A model generated the notes under the pieces. The model had not been told where the DNA came from and did not search any database. It saw only the letters and a list, made by a program, of their open reading frames with translations. Made by a program: the position numbers and the translations under genes. From Clostridia bacterium (lineage in GTDB: Bacteria; Bacillota; Clostridia; Christensenellales; Aristaeellaceae), in NCBI GenBank assembly GCA_017481825.1, contig JAFUOR010000054.1, forward strand, positions 1 through 53,418: DNA of 53,418 bases. The letters run 5' to 3'. Positions 8,219 through 16,317 of this stretch are shown piece after piece (position 1 is the first letter of the stretch; each line of letters opens with the position of its first letter).

Positions 8219-9703
8219 TTACCAGAAACAAAGATACAGTGTCGTTCCGTCGAACACTAGCTGCTCCTGGGGGACATATTCCGTCCAGTCTCTGCCGCCA
8301 AAATGTGCGTCGTAGACCTCTTGGGGAATCTTCATGGTTTTGTACTTCTCGCCCGTGTAGTGGTTCAGTGCAAACACATCAGCCCAGGTGACGCTGACGC
8401 AGCGCTTGTTGGTGTCATGCCCCCAGAATTGCACGCCCTCGTAGGCATAGGTAAAATGTTCGTCCCGGCAGGTAGCCACATGGGTCACGGTGAGGCCGCT
8501 CTGGGCTTCATAGGCTTCGATGCGGCTCTGCACATCCAGCATGTAGGCTTCATCCATCTCGTTGACGCGAAAGTGCTCCAGACCGATTTTCCAGATGTAC
8601 ACGCCGTTGATGATCAGCATCGCGGCCATGACCAGTGCGGTTACCGCCTGCAGGATGCGTCGATCATGGTTGAGGGCAAGGAGAACCAGTCCGCTGCCGG
8701 CGAAGAAGCTCCACATGCCGATGAGCGTGCGCTGCGCCAGCCAGACCGAGGCGGTGATGAAGTGAGGGACGAAGGGCAGCACGATGCACATGAGAAGCAC
8801 CAGCAGCAATACCAATGCATGGCGCATCCGCCCTGTCCGGTGGAGGGACAGCGCCAGCACGCCGCCCAGCACCGCGCACAGCACGGGCAGCACGCCGCCC
8901 GGCCAGAGCTTGCGCTGGCTGTACCACAGGATGCTCTGAGCGTCCCAGACCTTCTGGAGGTTGAACAGAATCTGCTGGATATCCAGCGTGGCGTTACGCG
9001 TGCCGGAAAGGCCCACCAGCCGCTGCGTTACCAGCAGAATCACGCAGGCAGCGCCGGTGACAAGCACGCCCAGGGCAAGCTCCTTCATGGTCTGTCTGGT
9101 GATGATGAAGCCGTGACGCAGCAGCGTCAGCACCAGATGCCAGATCAGGAACACCGCCATGGTCGATTGATAGGTAAACAGCGATATCTGAAACAGCACC
9201 AGCGCGCCCAGCCAGTGGTACCAACACCCGCTGCGCTGCATGAGCAGCATGCCCTCCATGGCGGTGATCAGTGCTACGGAATAATACAGCGTGTATTCCG
9301 GATAGAGATACCATTCTTCGATGAAAACGTTGATAAACGCAGACAAACAGGCTAGCCAGACCAGCGGCAGGGGGAGACTGCGCCCGCCCTGCGCCGCAGC
9401 CTGATGCGCGGTAAAGGTCAGTCTTGTATGACAAAAGGCCATTGTAACGATCAGCACGGCGGTGAAGGGAATCATCCAATCTGCCGGGTGAATGCCCAGC
9501 CATGCCAGAAGCGTGCTCAGGGCCGCTGTGACGTAGCGGGACTGGATAAGGTGCTGGGGGGCGGCGTTGCCCGTAGTATAAAGGGAATAGGTGTCCAGCG
9601 AATAATGCGTGCGCAGAAACAGGCCATAGGCGGCCAGCATTAGCAGCAGGCTCATCAGCAGCGTGCGGATCAGGGTGCGCTGCGCAGAGGATTTGCGAAC
9701 CAT
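8219..9703 (-). CDS. Polytopic membrane protein, possible GtrII-like glucosyltransferase
   Basis: A 494-residue integral membrane protein with about ten hydrophobic segments and a soluble C-terminal domain of about 110 residues. The N-terminal loop after the first span (THYSLDTYSLYTTG, then QSRYVTAALSTLLAWLGI) resembles the acidic catalytic loop and following helix of GtrII/GT-C-type lipid-linked sugar transferases, but the match is weak. The start is ATG 9703: a strong promoter predicts transcription from about 9723, which excludes an in-frame TTG at 9730. It is divergent from the CotH cluster. A role in cell-surface glycan decoration is inferred only. Confidence 0.55.
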   Translation of the reverse strand: MVRKSSAQRTLIRTLLMSLLLMLAAYGLFLRTHYSLDTYSLYTTGNAAPQHLIQSRYVTAALSTLLAWLGIHPADWMIPFTAVLIVTMAFCHTRLTFTAHQAAAQGGRSLPLPLVWLACLSAFINVFIEEWYLYPEYTLYYSVALITAMEGMLLMQRSGCWYHWLGALVLFQISLFTYQSTMAVFLIWHLVLTLLRHGFIITRQTMKELALGVLVTGAACVILLVTQRLVGLSGTRNATLDIQQILFNLQKVWDAQSILWYSQRKLWPGGVLPVLCAVLGGVLALSLHRTGRMRHALVLLLVLLMCIVLPFVPHFITASVWLAQRTLIGMWSFFAGSGLVLLALNHDRRILQAVTALVMAAMLIINGVYIWKIGLEHFRVNEMDEAYMLDVQSRIEAYEAQSGLTVTHVATCRDEHFTYAYEGVQFWGHDTNKRCVSVTWADVFALNHYTGEKYKTMKIPQEVYDAHFGGRDWTEYVPQEQLVFDGTTLYLCFW

Positions 9704-9729
9704 GGGCGTCTTCACTTCCTTCGCTTCCA

Positions 9730-9758
9730 ATCATACCACGGCGAAAAATGCCTGTCAA
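9730..9758 (-). promoter_or_regulatory. Sigma-A-type promoter for the 8219-9703 gene
   Basis: On the minus strand TTGACA (9758-9753), a 17-base spacer, then TATGAT (9735-9730) with an extended TG. This near-consensus promoter fixes the downstream ATG start. Confidence 0.82.
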
Positions 9759-9793
9759 TGCGGTGAATGTTGTGTGATATGCGGGTGCAGGGG

Positions 9794-9823
9794 TTGCGGA
9801 AACATGCCGATTTGTGGTACAAT
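9794..9823 (+). promoter_or_regulatory. Promoter for the CotH-domain gene
   Basis: TTGCGG (9794-9799), an 18-base spacer, then TACAAT (9818-9823) with TGG just before it (extended -10). It is about 110 bases upstream of the start codon. Confidence 0.65.
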
Positions 9824-9936
9824 GCAAGGACGGGGGCCCTTCGTTCGTTATATGGACGGAAACGGAGCATCCCGCGCAAAAGAAAGAAGTTACAGGGGGC
9901 CGATACGCCCCGTTCGCCTTATGAAAGGATGACAGT

Positions 9937-12900
9937 ATGCAGCCTGTACAGCCTCAGAAGCGCAGCCGCCGTGCACATGCTGCGCCTACGGTGCCGGAAA
10001 CGCCTCCGCAGGTGAAGCGCCGCAAGCAGAAGCGCAAGATTGGCAATATGGTGGCCCTGCTGGCCCTGCTGGCGCTGGTGCTGATCCTGGTGGTCGTCAG
10101 CCCGAAGGATCCGGTCAAGCATGCCTACTATACCATCGGCACCGATGATAACCTTGTCCAGGGGGCAGGTACCACGGGGGATGAGTATGCCGGATTGGTG
10201 ATCAGCGAGGTCATGACCTCCAACAAGACCGCCATGCCTGATGAAAACGGCAACTATCCGGATTGGATTGAGATATGGAACAGCTCCGACCATGACATTG
10301 AGATGGAAAACGTCGGCCTGAGCGATGACGAACTGTCCATTGCCTTCCTGTTCCCCAAGATGACGCTGGCAGCGGGCGAGCGCATCATCGTCTTGTGTGA
10401 CAAGACCAATCAGGCGGATGCCAATAAGCCCCTGCATGCCAAATTCGGCCTGTCCAGCAATGGTGAAACCATCGTGCTCTACGATCGCAACGCCTACATG
10501 ATCGACTCTGTCACCACGCCCATCATGTCTGCTGATGAGAGCTATGCCCGCCTGGAGGACAGCACCTGGGGCCGCACGACGGAGTTCAGCCCCGGCTACG
10601 CAAACACCACCGAGGGCCATCAGACCTATCGCAGTGCGACCATGGTGACCGAGGGCGCGCTGATCATCAGCGAGGTTTGCCCCGATCCGCTGACGGGCTA
10701 CCGCGATGAAAACGGCGAATTATGCGATTGGATTGAGCTGTATAACACCACGGACAAGCCTGTCTCGCTGGATAACTACGCTCTGTCCAACAAGGATAAC
10801 AAGCCCCTCAAATGGCGCTTCCCGACCGGCGCATATGTTGCGCCCTACGGGTACTACATCGTCTACTGCACGGGCGAGGACGTGGTCAACTCCGATCCCA
10901 CCGCCGTCCCCCATGCCAATTTCCGCATCAGCGCCGAGCACGATACCGTGATCCTCTCCGACAGCCGCGGCCGTCTGGTGGATCGCGTGACCATCGACAA
11001 CATTCCTGAGGATGCTTCCTATGCACGCGATGAGGGCGGCCTGTTTACCGTACATCTGCGTCCCACCCCTCAGCTGCCCAACAACGATACGGGTGCGAAC
11101 CAGATGGATGTGTATCTGCGCGCGCTCAACGGCACCGGCGTGTACATCACCGAGGTTATGGCTTCCAATGACACCACTGAGACCACCGTGGGTTCTGACT
11201 ACGTGGACTGGATTGAGCTTTACAACTCATCCAGCTCCACGGTCAATCTTTCGGGGTACGGATTGTCTGACAACCTTGGTCGTGCCCGTAAGTGGCAGTT
11301 CCCGGAGGGCACCTACATCAATCCGGGTGAATACAAGATCATCTGGTGTGATGGCGATACGACGAAGAACACTGCTTCGGAACCGCACACGTCCTTCAAG
11401 CTCGTCAAGGGCGGCGGCGAAACTCTCGTCTTTGCCGATCCTACGGGCAGGATCCTTGATAAGGTGGTGCTGCCTGCGGTGCCCACCAATGTGTCCTACG
11501 GCCGCACTGCAGGGCGTGAGGGCTTTTTTTATTATGACACGCCGACCCCCGGCACCCTCAACGGCGGCGGATTCCTGGGCTACGCAGCTGCACCGGAGCT
11601 GACTACTGCACCGGGAATGCACAATCAGGGCGTGAAGGTGGGCTTCACGCTGGTGGAGGATGCGGCGGTCTACTACACCACCGACGGCTCCATTCCCACC
11701 AAATCCAACGGCATCCTCTACACTGGCCAGGAGATCGAGCTCATCTACACAACGACTCTGCGTGCCTGTGCCTACCCCTACAGCACGCAGTACAAGGAGA
11801 GCGAGGTCACCACGGGCACCTACCTCATCAATAAGTACCATGAAATGCCCGTCGTGTGCCTGACTGTTGATCCCGAGGAGCTGTGGAACGAGACGGATGG
11901 CATGCTGGCTGAGGGCCCGAATATCAAGCGCTTTGATGAGGAAGGCAATCGCATCTTCCCCTTTGAGAACTCTATCTACCGCGAATTTGGCAAGATTCCA
12001 CGCGAGGGCTATGCGGAGTATTACACCGAGGATGGCGAACAGCTTTTCAGCCAGGGCGTAGCCATCGGCCTGATCGGCGACTACTCTCTGGACATGCCGC
12101 AGAAGTCCTTCAAGATCCGTGCCAAGTCCCTCTATGGCGAAAAGGTCTTTGCTGCGTCGGTCTTTGAGGATCGCGAGTTTACGGAGTACAAGTCCCTTGT
12201 TCTGCGCAATTCTGGTAACGACTGCGCCTGGACGCGATTGCTGGACGGCTTCCAGTCCCGCCTTGTGGACAGCTATCAGGCCATCAAGCTGGCAGAGGAT
12301 GAAAGCGGCGAATATGCCGAGCACCAGGTGATCCATCAGGCATGGATGCCCGTGGCGGTGTATCTCAACGGCACTTACTGGGGTCACTACAATCTGCGCG
12401 AGCGCGTTGACCGCTTCTTTGTGGCTCAGCACGAAGGGCTGAGCCTGGACGAGGCCAGCAACATGGATATCCTGGTGGGCGACGGCTCGGTGGAGTACGG
12501 CTCCAACAAGGAATACAAGGCCATGCTCAAGAAGATCAAGGCGGGCGATCCGGCCAACAATGCCGAGGATCTTAAGTACATTGAGGATAACATCGATCTG
12601 GACAACTTCCTGGAGTACATGGCCCTTGAGATGTTCATTGGCAACTCCGATATCGGTAACATCCGCTACTATCGCCTCCACGGCACCGATCCGGAAACGG
12701 GCGAGCCCTATAAGTGGAAGTGGATTCTCTACGACATGGACTACGGCCTGTATTCTTACAGCTTCAACAGCCCTTACAGCTATACCAAGGAAAAGGGCAT
12801 GGGCCAGATGAACATCGACAACACCATCTTCAAGAAGGTGCTGAGCGTGCCCAAGTACAAGGAGCTGTTTCTACAGAAACTGGGGGACATTTTCCAGACA

Positions 12901-13203
12901 TTTACGACGGAGTACATGTCCGCCATGCTGGACACCTGCGTGGCCGAGATCGAGCCGGAAATGAAGATGCACTTTGCCCGCTGGGCGGAGCAGCATGATA
13001 AGTGGGTGCTGAGCGAGTGGCCCACGACGATTGATGGTGCCTACCGTTACTGGGAGCGCCGCGTCAACCGCCTCTACAACACGCTGAAAATTCGTCCGAA
13101 CTACCTCTGGGACTTTGTACAGGATGAGTTCAAGCTGACGGATGAGGAGATGGAGCGCTACTTTGGTCCTCAGCCGGAGCTGCCGGACGACGCCGTGCTG
13201 TAA
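9937..13203 (+). CDS. Membrane-anchored triple lamin-tail-domain CotH kinase-family protein
   Basis: A 1088-residue protein. A very basic N-terminus (KRRKQKRK) precedes one membrane span at about 38-55, with no cleavage site, so the rest should be extracytoplasmic. Three lamin-tail-like domains follow (about 86-215, 240-355, 401-540), each with I(S/T)EVM or EVC, then DW(I)EL/I(Y/W)N. A chitobiase-C-terminal-like module (about 558-631, YYTTDGSIPT) and a CotH kinase domain (about 634-1055) complete it. CotH signatures include GHYNLRERVDRF and LYDMDYGL (Asp933, Asp935). CotH of Bacillus is a spore-coat protein kinase; here membrane anchoring and the DUF4956 and VTC neighbours suggest a different surface role. 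Confidence 0.88.
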   Translation: MQPVQPQKRSRRAHAAPTVPETPPQVKRRKQKRKIGNMVALLALLALVLILVVVSPKDPVKHAYYTIGTDDNLVQGAGTTGDEYAGLVISEVMTSNKTAMPDENGNYPDWIEIWNSSDHDIEMENVGLSDDELSIAFLFPKMTLAAGERIIVLCDKTNQADANKPLHAKFGLSSNGETIVLYDRNAYMIDSVTTPIMSADESYARLEDSTWGRTTEFSPGYANTTEGHQTYRSATMVTEGALIISEVCPDPLTGYRDENGELCDWIELYNTTDKPVSLDNYALSNKDNKPLKWRFPTGAYVAPYGYYIVYCTGEDVVNSDPTAVPHANFRISAEHDTVILSDSRGRLVDRVTIDNIPEDASYARDEGGLFTVHLRPTPQLPNNDTGANQMDVYLRALNGTGVYITEVMASNDTTETTVGSDYVDWIELYNSSSSTVNLSGYGLSDNLGRARKWQFPEGTYINPGEYKIIWCDGDTTKNTASEPHTSFKLVKGGGETLVFADPTGRILDKVVLPAVPTNVSYGRTAGREGFFYYDTPTPGTLNGGGFLGYAAAPELTTAPGMHNQGVKVGFTLVEDAAVYYTTDGSIPTKSNGILYTGQEIELIYTTTLRACAYPYSTQYKESEVTTGTYLINKYHEMPVVCLTVDPEELWNETDGMLAEGPNIKRFDEEGNRIFPFENSIYREFGKIPREGYAEYYTEDGEQLFSQGVAIGLIGDYSLDMPQKSFKIRAKSLYGEKVFAASVFEDREFTEYKSLVLRNSGNDCAWTRLLDGFQSRLVDSYQAIKLAEDESGEYAEHQVIHQAWMPVAVYLNGTYWGHYNLRERVDRFFVAQHEGLSLDEASNMDILVGDGSVEYGSNKEYKAMLKKIKAGDPANNAEDLKYIEDNIDLDNFLEYMALEMFIGNSDIGNIRYYRLHGTDPETGEPYKWKWILYDMDYGLYSYSFNSPYSYTKEKGMGQMNIDNTIFKKVLSVPKYKELFLQKLGDIFQTFTTEYMSAMLDTCVAEIEPEMKMHFARWAEQHDKWVLSEWPTTIDGAYRYWERRVNRLYNTLKIRPNYLWDFVQDEFKLTDEEMERYFGPQPELPDDAVL

Positions 13204-13228
13204 ATTGTTGAAAAACCCGCGAAAAGGT

Positions 13229-13257
13229 TTGCGGATAGACGTATCTTGTTGTATAAT
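13229..13257 (+). promoter_or_regulatory. Promoter between the CotH and DUF4956 genes
   Basis: TTGCGG (13229-13234), 17 bases, TATAAT (13252-13257). It shares its -35 hexamer with the promoter before the CotH gene, so DUF4956 and VTC can be expressed separately from CotH. Confidence 0.72.
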
Positions 13258-13309
13258 ACATAGAGTGACCTTGTGCCCTTTTCGCATTGATAAGTAAGGA
13301 GGATTCTCC

Positions 13310-14029
13310 ATGTCTGATTTGGCTCTCCTGAGCAGCCTGAGTGTCGGCAACCTGACCACGAACGGCGGCACCAACACCCTGTCCCAGTTCTTTGCCGAGC
13401 AGTTCGCCAATCTGACCCCCATGTCCGTGGCGCTGGGGCTGCTGATGTCCTTCATCGTGGGCATGATCATTGCCTTTGTGTACAAGCGCTGCTACCGCGG
13501 CGTGCTTTACAGCCCGAACTTCGCCATCACGCTGGTGATGATGACGCTGATCACCACCCCTGTGGTTATGTGTATCGGCTCCAACATCGCGCTGTCGATG
13601 GGCATGGTGGGCGCACTGTCCATTGTGCGTTTCCGTACCGCAGTGAAGGATCCCATGGATACCGCCTACATGTTCTGGGCGTTGACGATGGGCATCCTCC
13701 TGGGCGCGCAGCAGTATCTGATCGGCCTGGTGGTGGTGGCGGGTATCTCCGTCATTCTGTTCCTGCTGAACCTGCTGCAGTTCTCCACGCCCAATGGCTA
13801 TCTGCTTGTCCTGCACTACGATGAGGATGCGGAGTATGATATCAACCAGCAGCTGCGCCGCAGTGTGAAGTACCGCCGCCTGCGCTCCAAGACCGTTACC
13901 CGCGCTGGCGCCGAAATGACCTACGAAGTCCGCCTTGACAACAAGCAGGATCTCGTGGCGCTCATGCTCAACATCGATGGCGTACACGACGCCACCCTCG
14001 TCGCCTGCCAAACCGAAGCAGGCGCTTAA
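13310..14029 (+). CDS. DUF4956 family membrane protein
   Basis: A 239-residue protein with four membrane segments in the first 155 residues and a cytosolic C-terminal domain of about 80 residues. The GMVGALSIVRFRTAVKDP segment after the third span is the family hallmark. AAGGAGGA lies before the ATG. Function is unknown, but DUF4956 genes are repeatedly found beside VTC-domain and CotH genes in Clostridia and Bacteroidota (from memory of the families), as here. A membrane partner for the VTC enzyme is a reasonable inference. Confidence 0.85.
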   Translation: MSDLALLSSLSVGNLTTNGGTNTLSQFFAEQFANLTPMSVALGLLMSFIVGMIIAFVYKRCYRGVLYSPNFAITLVMMTLITTPVVMCIGSNIALSMGMVGALSIVRFRTAVKDPMDTAYMFWALTMGILLGAQQYLIGLVVVAGISVILFLLNLLQFSTPNGYLLVLHYDEDAEYDINQQLRRSVKYRRLRSKTVTRAGAEMTYEVRLDNKQDLVALMLNIDGVHDATLVACQTEAGA

Positions 14030-14144
14030 GGGGCGCTGCTCCTTAAGGCCCCCTGCCAGAGGGCCGCAGGTCCTCTGGACTCCCACCTTCTGTGCCGGAG
14101 TTTGACTGCTTTCTTGCGGGGTCACGCCGCACGGAGGGTGCGGC
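14025..14144 (+). repeat. Three consecutive stem-loops between DUF4956 and VTC genes
   Basis: Stems are CTTAAGG/CCTTAAG (14025-14031, 14041-14047), CCAGAGG/CCTCTGG (about 14054-14076) and GCCGCAC/GTGCGGC (14126-14132, 14138-14144). The first overlaps the DUF4956 stop codon. The composition resembles dispersed intergenic palindromes of Clostridia, but no second copy was found in this window. A role in mRNA stability or partial termination is possible. Confidence 0.5.
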
Positions 14145-14222
14145 GCGATGCGGGGGCTGTGGCTTTTTGGAGGAGCAGGGAGTGCAACAGGATTTTGTAT
14201 TGATAAAGTGTGGTGAAAAGGA

Positions 14223-14930
14223 TTGCCTGCCAATATTCCGCTGCGGCATGAATTGAAGTTCTTCATCAATGAGATGCAGTATCAGGTGCTGTCCCGTCAG
14301 CTCGATCACGTTTTGTGGCGTGACGAGAATGGTGATGAGAACAACGAATATCATATCCGTAGCCTGTATTTCGATACCATCTTCAACGATGCGTATTTTG
14401 ATAAGATCGACGGTGTGCAGAACCGCAACAAGTATCGTATCCGCATCTACAATCTGTCCGATGCGCTCATCAAACTGGAATGCAAGACGAAGGTCGGCAG
14501 TCTGATTTCCAAGCGCAGCCTGACCATCCCCCGAGATCTTTGTGAGCAGCTGATGGCAGGCGACCCTACGGGGTTGGAGCAGACCCGCAGCGGCTTGCTG
14601 GGCGATATGTACCGTGAAATGACCTGCGGGCTGATGCGCCCGGTGGTGATTGTCGATTATGTGCGCGAGGCATATGTTCATCCGGCGGAGGAGGTGCGCA
14701 TCACCTTTGATAAGCAGCTCCGCACGGGCCTTGGCAGCATCGACCTGTTCAACCCCTATGTGCCCACCGTTTCCCCCTTTGATAACAACGAGATCATCCT
14801 TGAGGTCAAATTCAACCGTGTGATGCCACCCTATATCCGCGACCTGCTGTGTACCTATTGCCCCAATGCGCTGCAAAGCGCCATCAGCAAGTACACCTGG
14901 TGTCGCCGGTTTGAGGGAATGGAGGCATGA
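14223..14930 (+). CDS. VTC-domain protein, putative polyphosphate polymerase
   Basis: A 235-residue protein that is all VTC domain. The family forms a basic tunnel that in yeast Vtc4 makes polyphosphate from ATP. Seen here: RHELKFFI at 8-15, SLYFDT at 47-52, YRIRIYN at 71-77, KLECKTK at 84-90, ILEVKFN at 192-198 and KYTW at 223-226, the expected Lys/Arg/Glu tunnel positions. No ATG exists before the first conserved strand: an in-frame stop is at 14214 and TTG 14223 is the only candidate, with AAAAGG almost touching it. This is an unusual, probably weak start. Polyphosphate synthesis by this bacterial member is inferred. Confidence 0.8.
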   Translation: MPANIPLRHELKFFINEMQYQVLSRQLDHVLWRDENGDENNEYHIRSLYFDTIFNDAYFDKIDGVQNRNKYRIRIYNLSDALIKLECKTKVGSLISKRSLTIPRDLCEQLMAGDPTGLEQTRSGLLGDMYREMTCGLMRPVVIVDYVREAYVHPAEEVRITFDKQLRTGLGSIDLFNPYVPTVSPFDNNEIILEVKFNRVMPPYIRDLLCTYCPNALQSAISKYTWCRRFEGMEA

Positions 14931-14939
14931 CACGCGATG

Positions 14940-14971
14940 AGGCTGTGTCTGCAAGTGGGACGCAGCCTTTT
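14940..14971 (+). terminator. Terminator after the VTC gene
   Basis: AGGCTGTGTC (14940-14949) pairs with GACGCAGCCT (14959-14968, one G-U), then TTTT to 14971. It closes the CotH-DUF4956-VTC unit. Confidence 0.85.
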
Positions 14972-15272
14972 CTTGCGTCTGATTCCTTCGCGCGGTGCAT
15001 ATATATAGAGGGAATAGCCATGCAGCCGGAGTGCTGGTGTGCCAAACCAATCGTGCCAACAAAGGCCATGTAGCTTTTGTTCTCACAATAAACATGCGCG
15101 TGCATCCCAAAACGAAGGAAACCAACTCCATCGCGAGAAGGGTGTCGAGAGGCATCGCGCCGGAACGCTTTCCCAGTGGGGAGTTCGCAGAAGGCGAAAG
15201 TGACAAGCGATGTTGAAGCGAAGATCCTTCGCGGGTGCAGGGCAGCACCCCTGGACGTGTTGCGAAAAACAC
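14972..15272. other. Structured intergenic segment, possible dispersed repeat
   Basis: About 300 bases without a convincing gene. Both strands have short open frames without ribosome binding sites. Near the 3' end are tight hairpins: GCGAAG/CTTCGC (15218-15223, 15227-15232) and GGGTGC/GCACCC (15233-15238, 15245-15250). The frames read like spurious ORFs I recall from repeated intergenic sequence in related gut Clostridia. A repeat family or non-coding RNA remnant is therefore possible, but there is no second copy in this window. Confidence 0.35.
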
Positions 15273-15301
15273 TTGAATCATAGGAAAAATGATGGTAAAA
15301 T
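15273..15301 (+). promoter_or_regulatory. Promoter for murB-rapZ-whiA-crh
   Basis: TTGAAT (15273-15278), 17 bases, TAAAAT (15296-15301), ending 21 bases before the murB start. Confidence 0.75.
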
Positions 15302-15322
15302 AGAAGGACAGGAGGAATGCAC

Positions 15323-16261
15323 ATGCTTGGAGCATCCCTGAACGAGCTGGAATCCATACTGCGCGCCAAGGACGAAACGCTGTCCATCAAGACCGGCGCG
15401 CTGATGTCCCGTTATACGACTCTGCACTTGGGCGGCCCTGCGGACATGATGGTGTCGCCTACCACATCGGAGCAGATCCGGCTGCTGCTGACCGAGGCTA
15501 AGCGGCTGAATATCCCTGTGACGATTGTTGGCAACGGCAGCAATCTGCTGGTGCGCGATGGAGGCATTCGTGGCCTGGTGATTCGGATGTGCCGCGACAT
15601 GCAGGCGGTGGAGGTATCCGGTGACCGCATCCGCGTGGAGGCGGGAGCGATGATGAGCACCCTGGCCATGGCAGCTGCGGAGAGCCATCTGGGCGGCATG
15701 ACCTTTGCCAGCGGCATCCCCGGTACAGTGGGCGGCGGCGCCTACATGAATGCGGGCGCTTACGGCGGCGAAATGAGCCACGTTGTGACGCTGGTGGAGG
15801 GCTTCAATATGAACGGCGAGCCCTTCCGCTATGGGCGTCCGGATATGAAGTTTGCCCATCGCACCTCGCGCCTGATGAAGGAAAACAAGCTGATCACCCA
15901 CGTGACCGTGCAATTGCCCCAGGGCAAGCGCGAGGAGCTGCTGGCGGAGATGGTGGAGTTCAACCGCCGCCGCGCGGAGAAGCAGCCGCTGACCATGTTC
16001 AGCGCCGGCAGCACCTTTAAGCGTCCACCGGAGGGCTATGCATCCCAGATGGTGGATGAGTGCGGACTCAAGGGCTACACCATCGGCGGTGCGCAGGTGA
16101 GCGAGAAGCATGCGGGTTTCCTGGTGAACCGTGGCGGAACGGCTGCGGATTTTCTGGCGCTGATGGCGCATGTGCAGAAGGTTGTGTACGAACAAAAGGG
16201 CGTCATGCTGCAGCCTGAGGTCAAGATTCTTGGTGAAGATGCCGGGGTGGCTGAGGTCTGA
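15323..16261 (+). CDS. murB: UDP-N-acetylenolpyruvoylglucosamine reductase MurB
   Basis: A 312-residue FAD enzyme that reduces enolpyruvyl-UDP-GlcNAc to UDP-MurNAc with NADPH, a cytosolic step of peptidoglycan precursor synthesis. FAD-binding motifs are TTLHLGGPADMMV, GNGSNLLV and SGIPGTVGGGAYMNAGAYG. The proton-donor Ser lies in SAGSTFKRP, and the active-site Glu near LQPEVKIL. This is the shorter type II MurB of Gram-positives. ATG 15323 is preferred because AGGAGGA (15310-15316) is 6 bases upstream; the ATG at 15317 would touch it. It is first in an operon with rapZ and whiA. Confidence 0.95.
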   Translation: MLGASLNELESILRAKDETLSIKTGALMSRYTTLHLGGPADMMVSPTTSEQIRLLLTEAKRLNIPVTIVGNGSNLLVRDGGIRGLVIRMCRDMQAVEVSGDRIRVEAGAMMSTLAMAAAESHLGGMTFASGIPGTVGGGAYMNAGAYGGEMSHVVTLVEGFNMNGEPFRYGRPDMKFAHRTSRLMKENKLITHVTVQLPQGKREELLAEMVEFNRRRAEKQPLTMFSAGSTFKRPPEGYASQMVDECGLKGYTIGGAQVSEKHAGFLVNRGGTAADFLALMAHVQKVVYEQKGVMLQPEVKILGEDAGVAEV

Positions 16262-16317
16262 GTGTGCCGGCGATGAAATGCCGTTACGGATGGCACGGAT
16301 ACGAAGGAGAGAGTGAA

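Noticed and set aside
14995-15216. 73-residue plus-strand frame and overlapping minus-strand frame (14884-15390)
   Set aside because: No ribosome binding sites, Cys/Arg-rich odd composition, and overlap with real gene ends; better explained as a non-coding, possibly repeated, segment.
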